The notes under the pieces are model-generated. The model made no database searches and was not told where the DNA came from. It saw only the letters and a list, made by a program, of their open reading frames with translations. Positions 19,414 through 29,859 of a stretch of DNA of 32,842 bases are shown piece by piece. The first letter of the stretch is position 1, and each line of letters begins with the position of its first letter. Location of the stretch: positions 1-32,842 of the forward strand of contig NZ_JAKKDU010000004.1 of assembly GCF_021728535.1 (NCBI RefSeq), read 5' to 3'. A program made the position numbers and the translations under genes. This DNA is from Wocania arenilitoris. Its GTDB lineage: Bacteria > Bacteroidota > Bacteroidia > Flavobacteriales > Flavobacteriaceae.

Positions 19414-19938
19414 ATGTTTAAAAAATATAAAAGTGCAGAATTAGTAAAACCAGGTGGATTAGATCTTAAAGATCGTTTAGTTGGTGTACAAAGAGTTACA
19501 AAAGTAACAAAAGGTGGTAGAGCATTTGGTTTTTCAGCAATTGTTGTGGTTGGTGATGAAGCTGGTGTTGTAGGACAAGGTTTAGGAAAATCTAAAGATG
19601 TTGCTAGTGCTATCGCAAAAGCAGTTGAAGATGCTAAGAAAAACCTAGTACGTATTCCTATTATTAAAGGAACGTTACCACACGAACAAAAAGGAAAATA
19701 CGGCGGTGCAAGAGTAAATATTATTCCTGCAGCTCCTGGTACAGGAGTTATTGCTGGTGGAGCAGTTAGAACGGTTTTAGAGGCTGTTGGTGTACACGAT
19801 GTATTATCAAAATCTCAAGGATCTTCAAACCCTCATAATGTGGTAAAAGCAACTTTTGATGCTTTATTACAATTAAGAGATGCTAATGCTATTGCAAGAG
19901 ACAGAGGTATTTCACTTGAACAAGTTTTTAACGCTTAA
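19414..19938 (+). CDS. rpsE: 30S ribosomal protein uS5
   Basis: 174 aa (E. coli 167). It has a dsRBD-like N-terminal half with [20 protein letters not shown] and the GYGLGKS-equivalent [15 protein letters not shown]. It acts at the mRNA entry channel with uS3 and uS4, where ram mutations change accuracy; no abnormal substitution was recognised. Confidence 0.98.
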   Translation: MFKKYKSAELVKPGGLDLKDRLVGVQRVTKVTKGGRAFGFSAIVVVGDEAGVVGQGLGKSKDVASAIAKAVEDAKKNLVRIPIIKGTLPHEQKGKYGGARVNIIPAAPGTGVIAGGAVRTVLEAVGVHDVLSKSQGSSNPHNVVKATFDALLQLRDANAIARDRGISLEQVFNA

Positions 19939-19949
19939 TACAGACAGAG

Positions 19950-20129
19950 ATGGCAAAGATTAAAGTAACAAAAGTTAAAAGCGCAATCAATCGTACACAA
20001 AGACAAAAAAGAACTTTAGAAGCTCTTGGTCTTAAAAAGATTGGTCAAGTAAAAGAGCACGAAGCTACACCTAATATTTTGGGTATGGTTGCTAAAGTTT
20101 CACATTTAGTTTCTGTAGAAGAAGCTTAA
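19950..20129 (+). CDS. rpmD: 50S ribosomal protein uL30
   Basis: 59 aa, read directly from the sequence: ATG at 19950, TAA at 20127-20129. It begins MAKIKVTKVKSAINRTQRQK and continues with the typical TLEALGLKKIGQVKEHEATP. It lies 11 nt after rpsE and 16 nt before rplO, exactly the expected slot. Length equals E. coli L30. Confidence 0.96.
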   Translation: MAKIKVTKVKSAINRTQRQKRTLEALGLKKIGQVKEHEATPNILGMVAKVSHLVSVEEA

Positions 20130-20145
20130 AAATATAAACTGAAAA

Positions 20146-20598
20146 ATGGATTTAAGTAATTTAAAACCTGCAGAAGGTTCAGTAAAAAACCAAGGTAAAA
20201 GAGTAGGTAGAGGACAAGGTTCTGGTAAAGGTGGTACGGCAACTCGTGGTCACAAAGGAGCTAAGTCGCGTTCTGGTTATTCTAAAAAACTAGGATTTGA
20301 AGGTGGTCAAATGCCACTTCAAAGACGTGTGCCTAAGTTTGGTTTTACTAACATTAACCGTGTTGAATATCAAGGTGTAAATCTTGACACTTTACAACAA
20401 ATGGTTGATGATAAGAAAATAAAAGATACAGTAGATTTTGAAACACTTTTCGCTAACCGTTTAGTTGGAAAAAATGATTTGGTTAAAATTTTAGGAAGAG
20501 GTGAGTTAAAAGCAAAATTAAAAGTATCTGCTCATAAGTTTACTGCTTCAGCAAAAGCTGCTATTGAAGCTGCTGGAGGAGAAGCAATAACATTATAA
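20146..20598 (+). CDS. rplO: 50S ribosomal protein uL15
   Basis: 150 aa (E. coli 144). Late-assembly protein with a long basic N-terminal tail. GKRVGRGQGSGKGGTATRGH and GFEGGQMPLQRRVPKFGF are diagnostic. It precedes secY by 15 nt, the usual order in the spc operon. Confidence 0.98.
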   Translation: MDLSNLKPAEGSVKNQGKRVGRGQGSGKGGTATRGHKGAKSRSGYSKKLGFEGGQMPLQRRVPKFGFTNINRVEYQGVNLDTLQQMVDDKKIKDTVDFETLFANRLVGKNDLVKILGRGELKAKLKVSAHKFTASAKAAIEAAGGEAITL

Positions 20599-20613
20599 TA
20601 TTTTATTATAAGT

Positions 20614-21972
20614 ATGAAATTTATAGAATCAATAAAAAATGTTTGGAAAATTGAGGAACTAAGAAACAGAATCATAGTTACATTGAGTCTGTTATTAGTT
20701 TATCGTTTTGGTGCACAAGTTACATTGCCTTTAATAAATACAGAGGTTTTAGTTAATTTAAAGAATAATACAGCTGATGGTATTTTAGGTTTAATCAGTG
20801 CCTTTACAGGTGGAGGTTTTTCTAATGCCTCGGTATTTGCTTTGGGTATCATGCCTTACATTTCTGCTTCTATTGTTGTACAGTTAATGGGTATTGCCAT
20901 TCCTTACCTTCAAAAATTACAAAAAGAAGGTGCGAGTGGGCAAAAGAAAATAACGCAAATAACACGCTGGTTAACCATTGCTATTTGTTTATTACAAGCG
21001 CCTGCTTATTTGGCGGGACTACCAGGTTTATCTGGAGTTTCATCAATTTCTGCACTTTTAGTGCCAGGGGCTTCTACATCTATTTTTATGTTCTCGTCCG
21101 TAGTTATTTTAGTGACAGGGTGTGTTTTTGCGATGTGGTTAGGTGAAAAAATTACCGATAGAGGTATTGGTAATGGTATATCATTATTAATTATGGTAGG
21201 TATTATTGCAACGTTACCACAATCATTTATACAAAATGCAGCGACAAGATTAGAAGGTAATAACGTAATGTTAATTCTTTTTGAATTAGTTATCTGGTTT
21301 GTAATTATTTTAGCTTCTATTATGTTAGTTATGGGTGTTAGAAAAATTGCGGTACAATATGCAAGACGTACGGCGAGTGGTGGTTATGAAAGAGCAGCGG
21401 CTGGAGGATCAAGACAATATATTCCTTTAAAGCTTAATGCTTCTGGTGTAATGCCAATTATATTCGCACAAGCAATTATGTTTGTTCCTAGTTGGATTGG
21501 AGGGGCTTCATTTTTAAAAGATTCAACAGTTGGTGCTTGGATGCAAACCAATTATTCTGATCTTTTTGGATTTTGGTATAATGTAACTTTTGCTTTGCTA
21601 ATTATTGTATTTACATATTTTTATACAGCAATCACAGTACCTACAAACAAAATGGCAGATGACTTAAAACGTAGTGGTGGTTTTATCCCGGGTATTCGTC
21701 CAGGTTCTGAAACTTCGGAGTATTTAGATAAAATAATGTCGCAAATTACCTTACCAGGTTCTATATTTTTAGCGCTTATTGCTGTGTTCCCAGCATTTAT
21801 TGTTAAGCTTATGGGAGTTAGTCAAGGATGGGCATTGTTTTTTGGAGGTACCTCACTATTAATTATGGTAGGGGTTGCAATTGATACTATGCAACAAATA
21901 AACTCTTATTTGTTAAATAGACATTACGATGGCTTGATGAAAACAGGTAAAAATAGAAAAGCTAGCGCTTAA
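20614..21972 (+). CDS. secY: Sec translocase channel subunit SecY
   Basis: 452 aa with about ten hydrophobic membrane segments. The first follows [19 protein letters not shown]; the plug region is near [20 protein letters not shown]. The cytosolic loop [20 protein letters not shown] and the C-terminal [13 protein letters not shown] are conserved. It forms the SecYEG pore for export and membrane insertion. It is followed 10 nt later by infA, with no adk or map between. Confidence 0.98.
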   Translation: MKFIESIKNVWKIEELRNRIIVTLSLLLVYRFGAQVTLPLINTEVLVNLKNNTADGILGLISAFTGGGFSNASVFALGIMPYISASIVVQLMGIAIPYLQKLQKEGASGQKKITQITRWLTIAICLLQAPAYLAGLPGLSGVSSISALLVPGASTSIFMFSSVVILVTGCVFAMWLGEKITDRGIGNGISLLIMVGIIATLPQSFIQNAATRLEGNNVMLILFELVIWFVIILASIMLVMGVRKIAVQYARRTASGGYERAAAGGSRQYIPLKLNASGVMPIIFAQAIMFVPSWIGGASFLKDSTVGAWMQTNYSDLFGFWYNVTFALLIIVFTYFYTAITVPTNKMADDLKRSGGFIPGIRPGSETSEYLDKIMSQITLPGSIFLALIAVFPAFIVKLMGVSQGWALFFGGTSLLIMVGVAIDTMQQINSYLLNRHYDGLMKTGKNRKASA

Positions 21973-21982
21973 TATATATACT

Positions 21983-22198
21983 ATGGCAAAACAGGCAGCA
22001 ATAGAACAAGACGGAACAATTATAGAAGCATTATCAAATGCCATGTTCCGTGTAGAATTAGAAAATGGTCACATTGTGACAGCACATATTTCTGGTAAAA
22101 TGCGTATGCATTACATTAAGTTGTTACCAGGAGATAAAGTGAAATTAGAAATGAGTCCTTACGATTTAACGAAGGCTCGTATAACTTATAGATACTAA
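21983..22198 (+). CDS. infA: translation initiation factor IF-1
   Basis: 71 aa (E. coli 72). A single S1-type OB fold: [18 protein letters not shown], then [19 protein letters not shown] and a C-terminal [10 protein letters not shown]. It blocks the A site during initiation with IF-2 and IF-3. It is flanked tightly by secY and rpmJ. Confidence 0.98.
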   Translation: MAKQAAIEQDGTIIEALSNAMFRVELENGHIVTAHISGKMRMHYIKLLPGDKVKLEMSPYDLTKARITYRY

Positions 22199-22202
22199 CA
22201 AG

Positions 22203-22319
22203 ATGAAAGTAAGAGCATCAGTTAAAAAAAGAAGTGCAGATTGCAAAATCGTGCGCAGAAAAGGTAGACTTTACGTAATTAACAAAAAGAATCCTAGATT
22301 CAAACAAAGACAAGGATAA
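22203..22319 (+). CDS. rpmJ: 50S ribosomal protein bL36, zinc-independent form
   Basis: 38 aa, read directly: ATG at 22203, TAA at 22317-22319. The protein begins [20 protein letters not shown] and ends NPRFKQRQG. Only one cysteine (Cys14) is present, so the zinc ribbon of the Cys-rich form is missing, in line with the zinc-free uS14 nearby. It lies 4 nt after infA and 3 nt before rpsM. Confidence 0.96.
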   Translation: MKVRASVKKRSADCKIVRRKGRLYVINKKNPRFKQRQG

Positions 22320-22322
22320 GCT

Positions 22323-22697
22323 ATGGCAAGAATTGCAGGTGTAGACATACCAAAAAATAAAAGAGGAGTAATCTCTTTAACTTATATCTACGGAATAGGT
22401 AGAAGTAGAGCAAAAGATATTTTAGCTTCAGCTAAAGTTGATGAAAGTATTAAAGTTCAAGATTGGACAGATGATCAAATAGCTGGCATTCGTGAAGCTG
22501 TTGGAACATTTACAATTGAAGGTGAATTACGTTCTGAAACACAATTAAACATTAAGCGATTAATGGATATTGGATGTTACAGAGGTATTCGTCATAGAGC
22601 AAGTCTTCCATTAAGAGGACAACGTACTAAAAACAACTCTAGAACAAGAAAAGGTAGAAGAAAAACTGTTGCTAATAAGAAAAAAGCAACGAAATAA
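22323..22697 (+). CDS. rpsM: 30S ribosomal protein uS13
   Basis: 124 aa (E. coli 118). It forms bridges B1a and B1b to the 50[21 protein letters not shown] and the C-terminal [20 protein letters not shown] are diagnostic. In E. coli the S4 repressor acts just upstream of this gene; here only 3 nt separate it from rpmJ, so there is no room for such a leader. Confidence 0.98.
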   Translation: MARIAGVDIPKNKRGVISLTYIYGIGRSRAKDILASAKVDESIKVQDWTDDQIAGIREAVGTFTIEGELRSETQLNIKRLMDIGCYRGIRHRASLPLRGQRTKNNSRTRKGRRKTVANKKKATK

Positions 22698-22773
22698 TAA
22701 TTAGTCTTTTAGTATTTAGACGTTGGAAGGAATCTGTTTGAAATTTAAAAGGTTTAGGATTCTAGCGACTATC

Positions 22774-22796
22774 AACTAAAACTAAGAACTAAAAAT
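22774..22796 (+). repeat. CTAA-periodic repeat in the rpsM-rpsK spacer
   Basis: About 23 nt with three CTAA units and a terminal A run. It differs from the stretch at 8611-8634 before rpsG by a few substitutions and one gap. Both sit just before ribosomal gene starts. The rest of the 102-nt spacer contains an interrupted GAATC/GATTC pairing but no terminator. Confidence 0.45.
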
Positions 22797-22799
22797 AAT

Positions 22800-23183
22800 A
22801 TGGCAAAAACAAGCACAAAAAAACGCAAGGTTGTTATAGACGCTGTTGGAGAAGCTCACATTACAGCATCTTTTAACAACATTATTATTTCATTAACCAA
22901 TAAAAAAGGCGATGTAATTTCATGGTCTTCGGCTGGTAAAATGGGATTTAGGGGTTCTAAAAAGAACACACCTTACGCTGCACAATTAGCTGCTGAAGAT
23001 GCTGCTGGAGTAGCACAAGAAGCTGGTTTAAAAAAGGTAAAAGTTTATGTAAAAGGACCTGGTAATGGTAGAGAATCTGCTATTCGTTCAATCCATAACG
23101 CTGGTATAGAAGTAACAGAAATTATAGATGTTACTCCATTACCACACAATGGTTGTCGTCCTCCAAAACGTAGAAGAGTTTAG
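22800..23183 (+). CDS. rpsK: 30S ribosomal protein uS11
   Basis: 127 aa (E. coli 129). Platform protein near the E-site m[32 protein letters not shown]-like [16 protein letters not shown] and the terminal [18 protein letters not shown] identify it. A terminator follows its stop codon, which is unusual before rpsD. Confidence 0.98.
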   Translation: MAKTSTKKRKVVIDAVGEAHITASFNNIIISLTNKKGDVISWSSAGKMGFRGSKKNTPYAAQLAAEDAAGVAQEAGLKKVKVYVKGPGNGRESAIRSIHNAGIEVTEIIDVTPLPHNGCRPPKRRRV

Positions 23184-23201
23184 GTAAATATATATTGAAA
23201 T

Positions 23202-23237
23202 TAATATCAACTGATTTGCAGTTGGTATTAGTTTTTT
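23202..23237 (+). terminator. intrinsic terminator after rpsK
   Basis: AATATCAACT and AGTTGGTATT form a 10-bp stem with one G-U pair around a 7-nt loop (GATTTGC). It is followed by AG and six T. It divides the alpha operon into rpsM-rpsK and rpsD-rpoA-rplQ. Confidence 0.7.
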
Positions 23238-23242
23238 ATGTG

Positions 23243-23250
23243 TAAATTTG
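23243..23250 (+). promoter_or_regulatory. candidate promoter of rpsD-rpoA-rplQ
   Basis: TAAATTTG matches the -7 consensus TAnnTTTG exactly, a few bases after the terminator T run. A -33 TTTG exists at 23215-23218 but the spacing (24 nt) is longer than the usual 19-20. The implied start near 23257 gives a leader of about 97 nt. Confidence 0.5.
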
Positions 23251-23295
23251 CAAACTGAAAAATAATAATTAACAAGTATCAACAAGAGACAAAAA

Positions 23296-23334
23296 GATTA
23301 TCGAAGGATAAGATTAAGACCTTAATTCATAATC
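23296..23334 (+). promoter_or_regulatory. leader hairpin upstream of rpsD
   Basis: GATTAT (23296-23301) pairs with ATAATC (23329-23334). Inside, AAGG (23304-23307) pairs with CCTT (23320-23323). The element ends 20 nt before the rpsD ATG. As S4 is an autoregulator in other bacteria, this is a candidate S4-binding leader. Drawn by eye. Confidence 0.4.
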
Positions 23335-23353
23335 ACTCTTAAAAACAATTAAA

Positions 23354-23959
23354 ATGGCAAGATATACTGGTCCTAAAACTAAAATAGCTCGAAAATTTGG
23401 TGAAGCTATCTTTGGAGAAGATAAATCTTTCGAGAAAAGAAATTATCCTCCAGGTCAACACGGAAATGCAAGACGTCGTGGAAAAAAATCTGAATACGCA
23501 ATCCAATTAATGGAAAAACAAAAAGCTAAATACACTTATGGTATTTTAGAGCGTCAATTTAGAGGTTTATTTAAAAAAGCAAGAGCAGCACAAGGTATTA
23601 CAGGTGAAGTTTTATTACAACTTTGCGAGTCTAGATTAGACAATGTAGTATACAGAATGGGAATTTCTCCTTCTAGAAGTGGTGCAAGACAATTAGTTTC
23701 TCATAGACACATTACAGTTAATGGCGAGTTGGTAAACATACCATCTTATCAATTAAAAGCTGGAGATGTTGTTGCTGTTAGAGAGAAATCAAAATCTCTT
23801 GACGCTATTGATAGATCACTTTCTAATTCAAGTCACGTTTACGAATGGATTACATGGAATAACGATACTAAATCTGGAACATACGTTTCTGTTCCTGCTA
23901 GAATTCAAATTCCAGAAAACATTAACGAACAATTCATTGTAGAATTATATTCTAAATAA
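23354..23959 (+). CDS. rpsD: 30S ribosomal protein uS4
   Basis: 201 aa (E. coli 206). Assembly initiator, accuracy (ram) protein and known translational repressor in other bacteria. [20 protein letters not shown] and the S4 domain [20 protein letters not shown] are intact. The N-terminus lacks the four-cysteine zinc site of some S4 proteins. It heads its own transcription unit after a terminator and a long leader. Confidence 0.98.
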   Translation: MARYTGPKTKIARKFGEAIFGEDKSFEKRNYPPGQHGNARRRGKKSEYAIQLMEKQKAKYTYGILERQFRGLFKKARAAQGITGEVLLQLCESRLDNVVYRMGISPSRSGARQLVSHRHITVNGELVNIPSYQLKAGDVVAVREKSKSLDAIDRSLSNSSHVYEWITWNNDTKSGTYVSVPARIQIPENINEQFIVELYSK

Positions 23960-24054
23960 TAAATTAATCATATTGGTATTTGGCCAAAGGATTTATTAGT
24001 CTTCTTCAAACTTTTAAATCGCGCAACCAAATAACAATTAAAACGAAGAACAAT

Positions 24055-25047
24055 ATGGCAGTATTTAATTTTCAAAAGCCCGACAAAGTAATCATGATAG
24101 ATTCTACTGATTTCGAAGGTAAATTCGAATTCAGACCATTAGAACCTGGTTATGGTCTAACAGTTGGTAATGCATTACGACGAGTATTATTATCCTCTCT
24201 AGAAGGATTTGCAATTACTTCAGTTAGAATAGAAGGTGTAGATCATGAGTTTTCTGCAATAGCAGGCATGGTTGAAGACGTTACAGAAATTATTTTAAAC
24301 TTAAAACAAATTCGTTTTAAAAGACAAATTGAAGACATAGACAACGAATCAGTTTCTATTTCAATTTCTGGACAAGAAAAAATTACAGCTGGTGATTTTC
24401 AAAAATTCATTTCAGGATTCCAAGTATTAAATACAGAATTAGTTATCTGTAACTTAGATCCTAAAGTTAATTTAAACATGGAAATTACTATTGAAAAGGG
24501 TAGAGGTTATGTTCCTGCTGAAGAAAATAAAAAATCTTCTGCACCAATGGGAACTATCTTTACAGATTCAATTTACACACCAATTAAAAATGTTAAGTAC
24601 AGCATTGAAAACTATCGTGTTGAGCAAAAAACAGATTACGAAAAATTAGTTTTCGAAATCATTACTGATGGCTCAATTACACCTCAAGATGCTTTAACAG
24701 AAGCTGCTAAAACGTTAATTCACCACTTTATGTTATTCTCTGACGAGCGTATCACTTTGGAAGCTGATGAAATTGCACAAACTGAGACTTATGACGAAGA
24801 ATCATTACATATGCGTCAGTTACTTAAAACAAAATTAATTGACATGGACTTATCTGTACGTGCATTAAATTGTTTAAAAGCAGCAGAAGTTGATACTTTA
24901 GGAGACTTAGTATCATTCAATAAAAATGACTTAATGAAGTTCCGTAACTTTGGTAAGAAATCATTAACAGAGCTTGAAGAGCTTGTAAATGTTAAAGGTT
25001 TAAACTTCGGGATGGATTTATCAAAATACAAATTAGATAAAGATTAA
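24055..25047 (+). CDS. rpoA: DNA-directed RNA polymerase subunit alpha
   Basis: 330 aa from the ATG giving [14 protein letters not shown], close to the 329 aa of E. coli. A longer frame from TTG at 23980 is rejected because its extra residues match nothing in the family. N-terminal dimerisation domain: [20 protein letters not shown], with the beta-contacting NALRR. Then an acidic linker (about 240-260) and the C-terminal domain with [20 protein letters not shown] and [12 protein letters not shown], which binds UP elements and activators. Confidence 0.98.
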   Translation: MAVFNFQKPDKVIMIDSTDFEGKFEFRPLEPGYGLTVGNALRRVLLSSLEGFAITSVRIEGVDHEFSAIAGMVEDVTEIILNLKQIRFKRQIEDIDNESVSISISGQEKITAGDFQKFISGFQVLNTELVICNLDPKVNLNMEITIEKGRGYVPAEENKKSSAPMGTIFTDSIYTPIKNVKYSIENYRVEQKTDYEKLVFEIITDGSITPQDALTEAAKTLIHHFMLFSDERITLEADEIAQTETYDEESLHMRQLLKTKLIDMDLSVRALNCLKAAEVDTLGDLVSFNKNDLMKFRNFGKKSLTELEELVNVKGLNFGMDLSKYKLDKD

Positions 25048-25058
25048 TTAATCATATT

Positions 25059-25101
25059 TTGCTCCTCAACCCGATAACTATCGGAATGAGTTTGGTAGCA
25101 A
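25059..25101 (+). repeat. nested hairpin in the rpoA-rplQ spacer
   Basis: Three nested pairings: TTGCT / AGCAA (25059-25063, 25097-25101), CTCA / TGAG (25065-25068, 25087-25090) and CCGATA ac TATCGG (25071-25084). The inner core resembles palindromes I recall as frequent in flavobacterial intergenic DNA. No T run follows, so it is not an intrinsic terminator. Confidence 0.55.
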
Positions 25102-25119
25102 GATGATAAAACAAATGTC

Positions 25120-25593
25120 ATGAGACACGGAAAAAAAATCAATCACTTAGGCAGAAAAACAGCTCACAGAAAATCAATGTTGGCTAATATGGCTTGCTCT
25201 TTAATAGAGCATAAACGTATTAATACAACAGTGGCTAAAGCAAAAGCATTAAAGCAATTTGTTGAGCCAATGATTACTAAATCTAAAGCAGATACAACAC
25301 ACAATAGACGTATTGTTATGGCTAAGTTAAGACAAAAAGAAGCTGTAACCGAATTATTTAGAGAAGTAGCAACTAAAGTTGGAGACAGACCAGGTGGCTA
25401 TACAAGAATTATTAAACTTGGTAATCGTTTAGGTGATAATGCCGATATGGCAATGATAGAACTTGTAGATTATAACGAAATTTATAATGCAGGTAAAAAA
25501 GAGAAGAAAACAACTAGAAGAAGTAGAAGAGGCGGATCTAAACCTGCTGTAGCTGCTCCAGTTGAAACTAAAGCATCTAACGAAGAAGAATAA
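25120..25593 (+). CDS. rplQ: 50S ribosomal protein bL17 with C-terminal tail
   Basis: 157 aa, about 30 longer than E. coli L17 (127). The conserved core is at the start: [40 protein letters not shown]. The extra part is a low-complexity tail, first Lys/Arg-rich ([14 protein letters not shown]), then Ala/Glu-rich. Last gene of the alpha operon, followed 26 nt later by a strong terminator. Confidence 0.97.
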   Translation: MRHGKKINHLGRKTAHRKSMLANMACSLIEHKRINTTVAKAKALKQFVEPMITKSKADTTHNRRIVMAKLRQKEAVTELFREVATKVGDRPGGYTRIIKLGNRLGDNADMAMIELVDYNEIYNAGKKEKKTTRRSRRGGSKPAVAAPVETKASNEEE

Positions 25594-25619
25594 ATGTTAA
25601 TAAGCATTTAATATATAAA

Positions 25620-25650
25620 GGATAATCTATTTTAGATTATCCTTTTTTTT
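25620..25650 (+). terminator. intrinsic terminator of the alpha operon
   Basis: Perfect 10-bp stem GGATAATCTA (25620-25629) / TAGATTATCC (25633-25642), 3-nt loop, then eight T (25643-25650). It ends the ribosomal supercluster ahead of carA. Confidence 0.9.
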
Positions 25651-25677
25651 GTGCAATTTTGTAAAACTTTTTTTTTA

Positions 25678-26790
25678 ATGAAATATAGAAAACGACAAAA
25701 AGCCATTATTCTACTAGCAGATGGTACTATTTTTTATGGTAAAGCAGTAGGTGGTAAACAAGGTTCTGCGTTTGGCGAAGTTTGCTTTAATACAGGAATG
25801 ACTGGTTACCAAGAAATTTTTACAGACCCTTCATACTACGGACAACTTATGGTGGCTACCAATGCTCATATTGGTAATTACGGTACAAATAAAGATGAAG
25901 TAGAGTCAGATTCCATCAAAATAGCGGGACTTATAGTTAAAAACTTTAGCTATGTGTATTCAAGAGAAGATGCCGATAAATCTTTAGAAGACTTTTTAAA
26001 CGATAATAACTTATTAGCAATTTCAGATGTAGACACGCGTGCTTTGGTAAGTTATATTCGTGATAATGGTGCAATGAATGCTGTTATCTCTACAGAAGTT
26101 GATAATATAGATGGCTTAAAAAAGAAACTAGCAGAAGTGCCATCAATGAATGGTTTAGAATTGGCTTCAAAAGTATCAACTAAAGAACCATATTATTTTG
26201 GTAATGAAAATGCAACTTACAAAATAGCCGCTTTAGATATTGGAATTAAAAAGAATATTCTTAGAAATATTGCAAATAGAGACGCTTACATTAAAGTGTT
26301 TCCATACAATGCTAAGTTTGAAGATTTAGAAGCATTTAATCCAGATGGTTATTTTTTATCCAATGGTCCAGGAGACCCACAACCACTAGAAAAAGCGCAA
26401 GCAGTGGCTAAAGAAATTATTAAAAGAGATTTGCCGCTATTTGGTATTTGTTTAGGGCATCAAGTTATAGCCTTAGCAAATGGTGTATCAACTTACAAAA
26501 TGCATAATGGGCATAGAGGAATTAATCACCCTGTAAAGAATTTAATAACAGGAAAAGGAGAAATTACTTCGCAAAATCATGGGTTTGCTGTTAACAGAGA
26601 AGAGTCTGAGGCACATCCAGATCTAGAAATTACTCATGTGCATTTAAATGATCATACTGTAGCTGGTTTAGCTATGAAGAATAAAAATGTATTTTCTGTG
26701 CAGTACCATCCAGAAGCTAGTCCTGGACCGCATGATTCAGAATATCTTTTCGATCAATTTATTGAAAACATCAAGAAAAGCAAAAACTAG
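25678..26790 (+). CDS. carA: carbamoyl-phosphate synthase small (glutaminase) subunit
   Basis: 370 aa from the ATG giving MKYRKRQKAIILLADGT. An earlier in-frame codon at 25651 lies on the terminator T run and is rejected. It hydrolyses glutamine and passes ammonia to CarB for carbamoyl phosphate (pyrimidine and arginine synthesis). N-terminal CPSase domain: GEVCFNTGMTGYQEIFTDPS. C-terminal class I amidotransferase: LSNGPGDP, GICLGHQ (nucleophile Cys258), SQNHGFAV, and HPEASPGPHDS with His344 and Glu346. No carB is in the window. A weak -7-like CAATTTTG lies at 25654-25661. Confidence 0.96.
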   Translation: MKYRKRQKAIILLADGTIFYGKAVGGKQGSAFGEVCFNTGMTGYQEIFTDPSYYGQLMVATNAHIGNYGTNKDEVESDSIKIAGLIVKNFSYVYSREDADKSLEDFLNDNNLLAISDVDTRALVSYIRDNGAMNAVISTEVDNIDGLKKKLAEVPSMNGLELASKVSTKEPYYFGNENATYKIAALDIGIKKNILRNIANRDAYIKVFPYNAKFEDLEAFNPDGYFLSNGPGDPQPLEKAQAVAKEIIKRDLPLFGICLGHQVIALANGVSTYKMHNGHRGINHPVKNLITGKGEITSQNHGFAVNREESEAHPDLEITHVHLNDHTVAGLAMKNKNVFSVQYHPEASPGPHDSEYLFDQFIENIKKSKN

Positions 26791-26820
26791 TTTCATAAAA
26801 TAGGCTTGTCGGTTTTTGAT

Positions 26821-26840
26821 TGCTGAGCGAAGTCGAAGCA
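26821..26840 (+). repeat. TGCT...AGCA intergenic motif
   Basis: A 20-nt GC-richer block (TGCTGAGCGAAGTCGAAGCA) stands out in the AT-rich carA-eno gap. It resembles a short intergenic motif I recall from flavobacterial genomes. Seen once in full here. Confidence 0.3.
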
Positions 26841-26908
26841 CTAAAACGTTGTAGATGCATTTTTATTAAATTCTTAAAAAACATCTAAAATAAAACAAGA
26901 TTTAGCCG

Positions 26909-26916
26909 TAAATTTG
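26909..26916 (+). promoter_or_regulatory. candidate eno promoter (-7 box)
   Basis: TAAATTTG matches TAnnTTTG exactly, 31 nt before the eno ATG. No TTTG is found at the expected -33 position, so support is partial. Confidence 0.4.
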
Positions 26917-26926
26917 AAGTCATTAA

Positions 26927-28240
<1,314 letters not shown>

Positions 28241-28265
28241 AAGCGTTTTGCATTTTATTTAAAAA

Positions 28266-28297
28266 GTGGTTACTATTTTTAGTAATCACTTTTTTTA
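28266..28297 (+). terminator. intrinsic terminator after eno
   Basis: GTGGTTACT (28266-28274) / AGTAATCAC (28281-28289), one G-U pair, A run before and about eight T after. It begins 26 nt after the eno stop codon and may act on both strands. Confidence 0.88.
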
Positions 28298-28424
28298 TTT
28301 ATTATCAATATTAATAATATTAAAAATAGCTAAATCGTTTGTGCTAACCTTTTAAAAATAGAGAGATATTTCGTAATTTCGTAAAGTCGATTATGGCAGC
28401 AATCTTAAAAGAAAATTTAACTAT

Positions 28425-29714
28425 ATGTCAGATAAAGCTACGTTAGAGGTTAATGGAAATAAACACGAATTTCCTATAGTTGTTGGAACAGAAAATGAAG
28501 TTGCAATAGATGTTAAAACATTAAGAGGCGTAACAGGAGGCGTTATAACTATTGATGCAGGTTATAAAAATACTGGGTCTTGTGAAAGTGCTATCACATT
28601 TTTAGACGGCGAGAAAGGAATTTTAAGATATAGAGGGTATAGTATTGAAGAATTAGCTGAAAAAGCAGATTTTTTAGAAGTTGCTTATTTACTAATTTTT
28701 GGAGAATTACCTACACTAGGACAACTAGATAAATTTCATTCTGATATAAAAAAGCATTCTGTTGTTGATGATGATGTTAAGAAAATTTTAGACGCTTTCC
28801 CAAAATCGGCTCATCCAATGGGTGTATTATCATCACTTACAAGTGCTTTAACAGCTTTTAATCCGTCTTCAGTAAATGTAGATTCAGAAGAAGATATGTA
28901 CAATTCTGTTGTGCGTATTTTAGGTAAGTTTCCAGTGTTAGTAGCTTGGACTATGCGTAAAAAACAAGGTTTGCCTTTGTATTATGGAGATTCTAATTTA
29001 GGATATGTCGAAAACATCTTAAAAATGATGTTTAAACAGCCAAATGAAGAACAATATATTCAAAACCCAATATTAATTGATGCTTTAGATAAGTTATTAA
29101 TTCTTCATGCTGATCACGAACAAAACTGTTCTACATCAACGGTAAGAATTGTGGGGTCGTCTCATGCAGGTTTATTTGCATCATTATCAGCAGGTATTTC
29201 AGCATTGTGGGGACCATTACATGGCGGTGCAAACCAAGCTGTTTTAGAAATGCTTGAAGCTATAAAAGAAGATGGTGGCGACACCAAAAAATATATGGCT
29301 AAAGCAAAAGATAAGACTGATCCGTTTAGATTGATGGGCTTTGGGCATCGTGTTTATAAAAACTTCGATCCAAGAGCTAGAATTATAAAAAAAGCTGCAG
29401 ACGAAGTACTTGGTGACTTAGGTGTTGAAGATCCAATTTTAGATATAGCAAAAGGTTTAGAACAAGAAGCCTTAAAGGATGACTATTTTGTTAAGCGTAA
29501 ATTATATCCAAATGTAGATTTTTATTCAGGTATAATTTACAGAGCTATGGGTATTCCAACAGATATGTTTACGGTAATGTTTGCGCTTGGTCGTTTACCA
29601 GGTTGGATAGCACAGTGGCGCGAAATGAGATTAAGAAAAGAGCCAATTGGCAGACCAAGGCAATTATATATTGGTGAAACTCAACGCGCTTTTAAAACCA
29701 TAGAAAAAAGATAA
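28425..29714 (+). CDS. gltA: citrate synthase (type II)
   Basis: 429 aa, close to the 427 aa of hexameric, NADH-sensitive E. coli GltA. It condenses acetyl-CoA and oxaloacetate at the entry to the TCA cycle. The N-terminal beta domain (LEVNGNKHEFPIVVGTENEV) typical of type II enzymes is present. Catalytic His266 (GPLHGGANQAV), His308 (GFGHRVYKNFDPRA) and Asp365 (YPNVDFYSG) are all there. It has its own terminator, so it is separate from the downstream hydrolase gene. Confidence 0.97.
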   Translation: MSDKATLEVNGNKHEFPIVVGTENEVAIDVKTLRGVTGGVITIDAGYKNTGSCESAITFLDGEKGILRYRGYSIEELAEKADFLEVAYLLIFGELPTLGQLDKFHSDIKKHSVVDDDVKKILDAFPKSAHPMGVLSSLTSALTAFNPSSVNVDSEEDMYNSVVRILGKFPVLVAWTMRKKQGLPLYYGDSNLGYVENILKMMFKQPNEEQYIQNPILIDALDKLLILHADHEQNCSTSTVRIVGSSHAGLFASLSAGISALWGPLHGGANQAVLEMLEAIKEDGGDTKKYMAKAKDKTDPFRLMGFGHRVYKNFDPRARIIKKAADEVLGDLGVEDPILDIAKGLEQEALKDDYFVKRKLYPNVDFYSGIIYRAMGIPTDMFTVMFALGRLPGWIAQWREMRLRKEPIGRPRQLYIGETQRAFKTIEKR

Positions 29715-29737
29715 GATACTTGTATTTACTGTAATTA

Positions 29738-29765
29738 AAGCTTCATATTTTTATGAGGCTTTTTT
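29738..29765 (+). terminator. intrinsic terminator after gltA
   Basis: AAGCTTCAT (29738-29746) / ATGAGGCTT (29753-29761) with one G-U pair, then a T-rich stretch broken by one G. It begins 24 nt after the gltA stop codon. Confidence 0.85.
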
Positions 29766-29847
29766 GTTTTGTGTTTATATGTTTTTAATGAATTAATAGA
29801 AATTAAATATTATTGTTAAAAAATTCTGAAAAAAAGAATATATTTTT

Positions 29848-29855
29848 TACGTTTG
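29848..29855 (+). promoter_or_regulatory. -7 box just before the amidinotransferase-fold gene
   Basis: TACGTTTG matches TAnnTTTG exactly but ends only 4 nt before the ATG at 29860. A start site at the usual distance would fall at or within the first codon, giving a leaderless mRNA. No TTTG stands at -33 (TCTG is at 29825-29828). Confidence 0.4.
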
Positions 29856-29859
29856 TCGC

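Noticed and set aside
23980-24054. N-terminal extension of RpoA from a TTG codon
   Set aside because: The 25 extra residues are unlike any alpha subunit; the ATG at 24055 gives the normal length and start.
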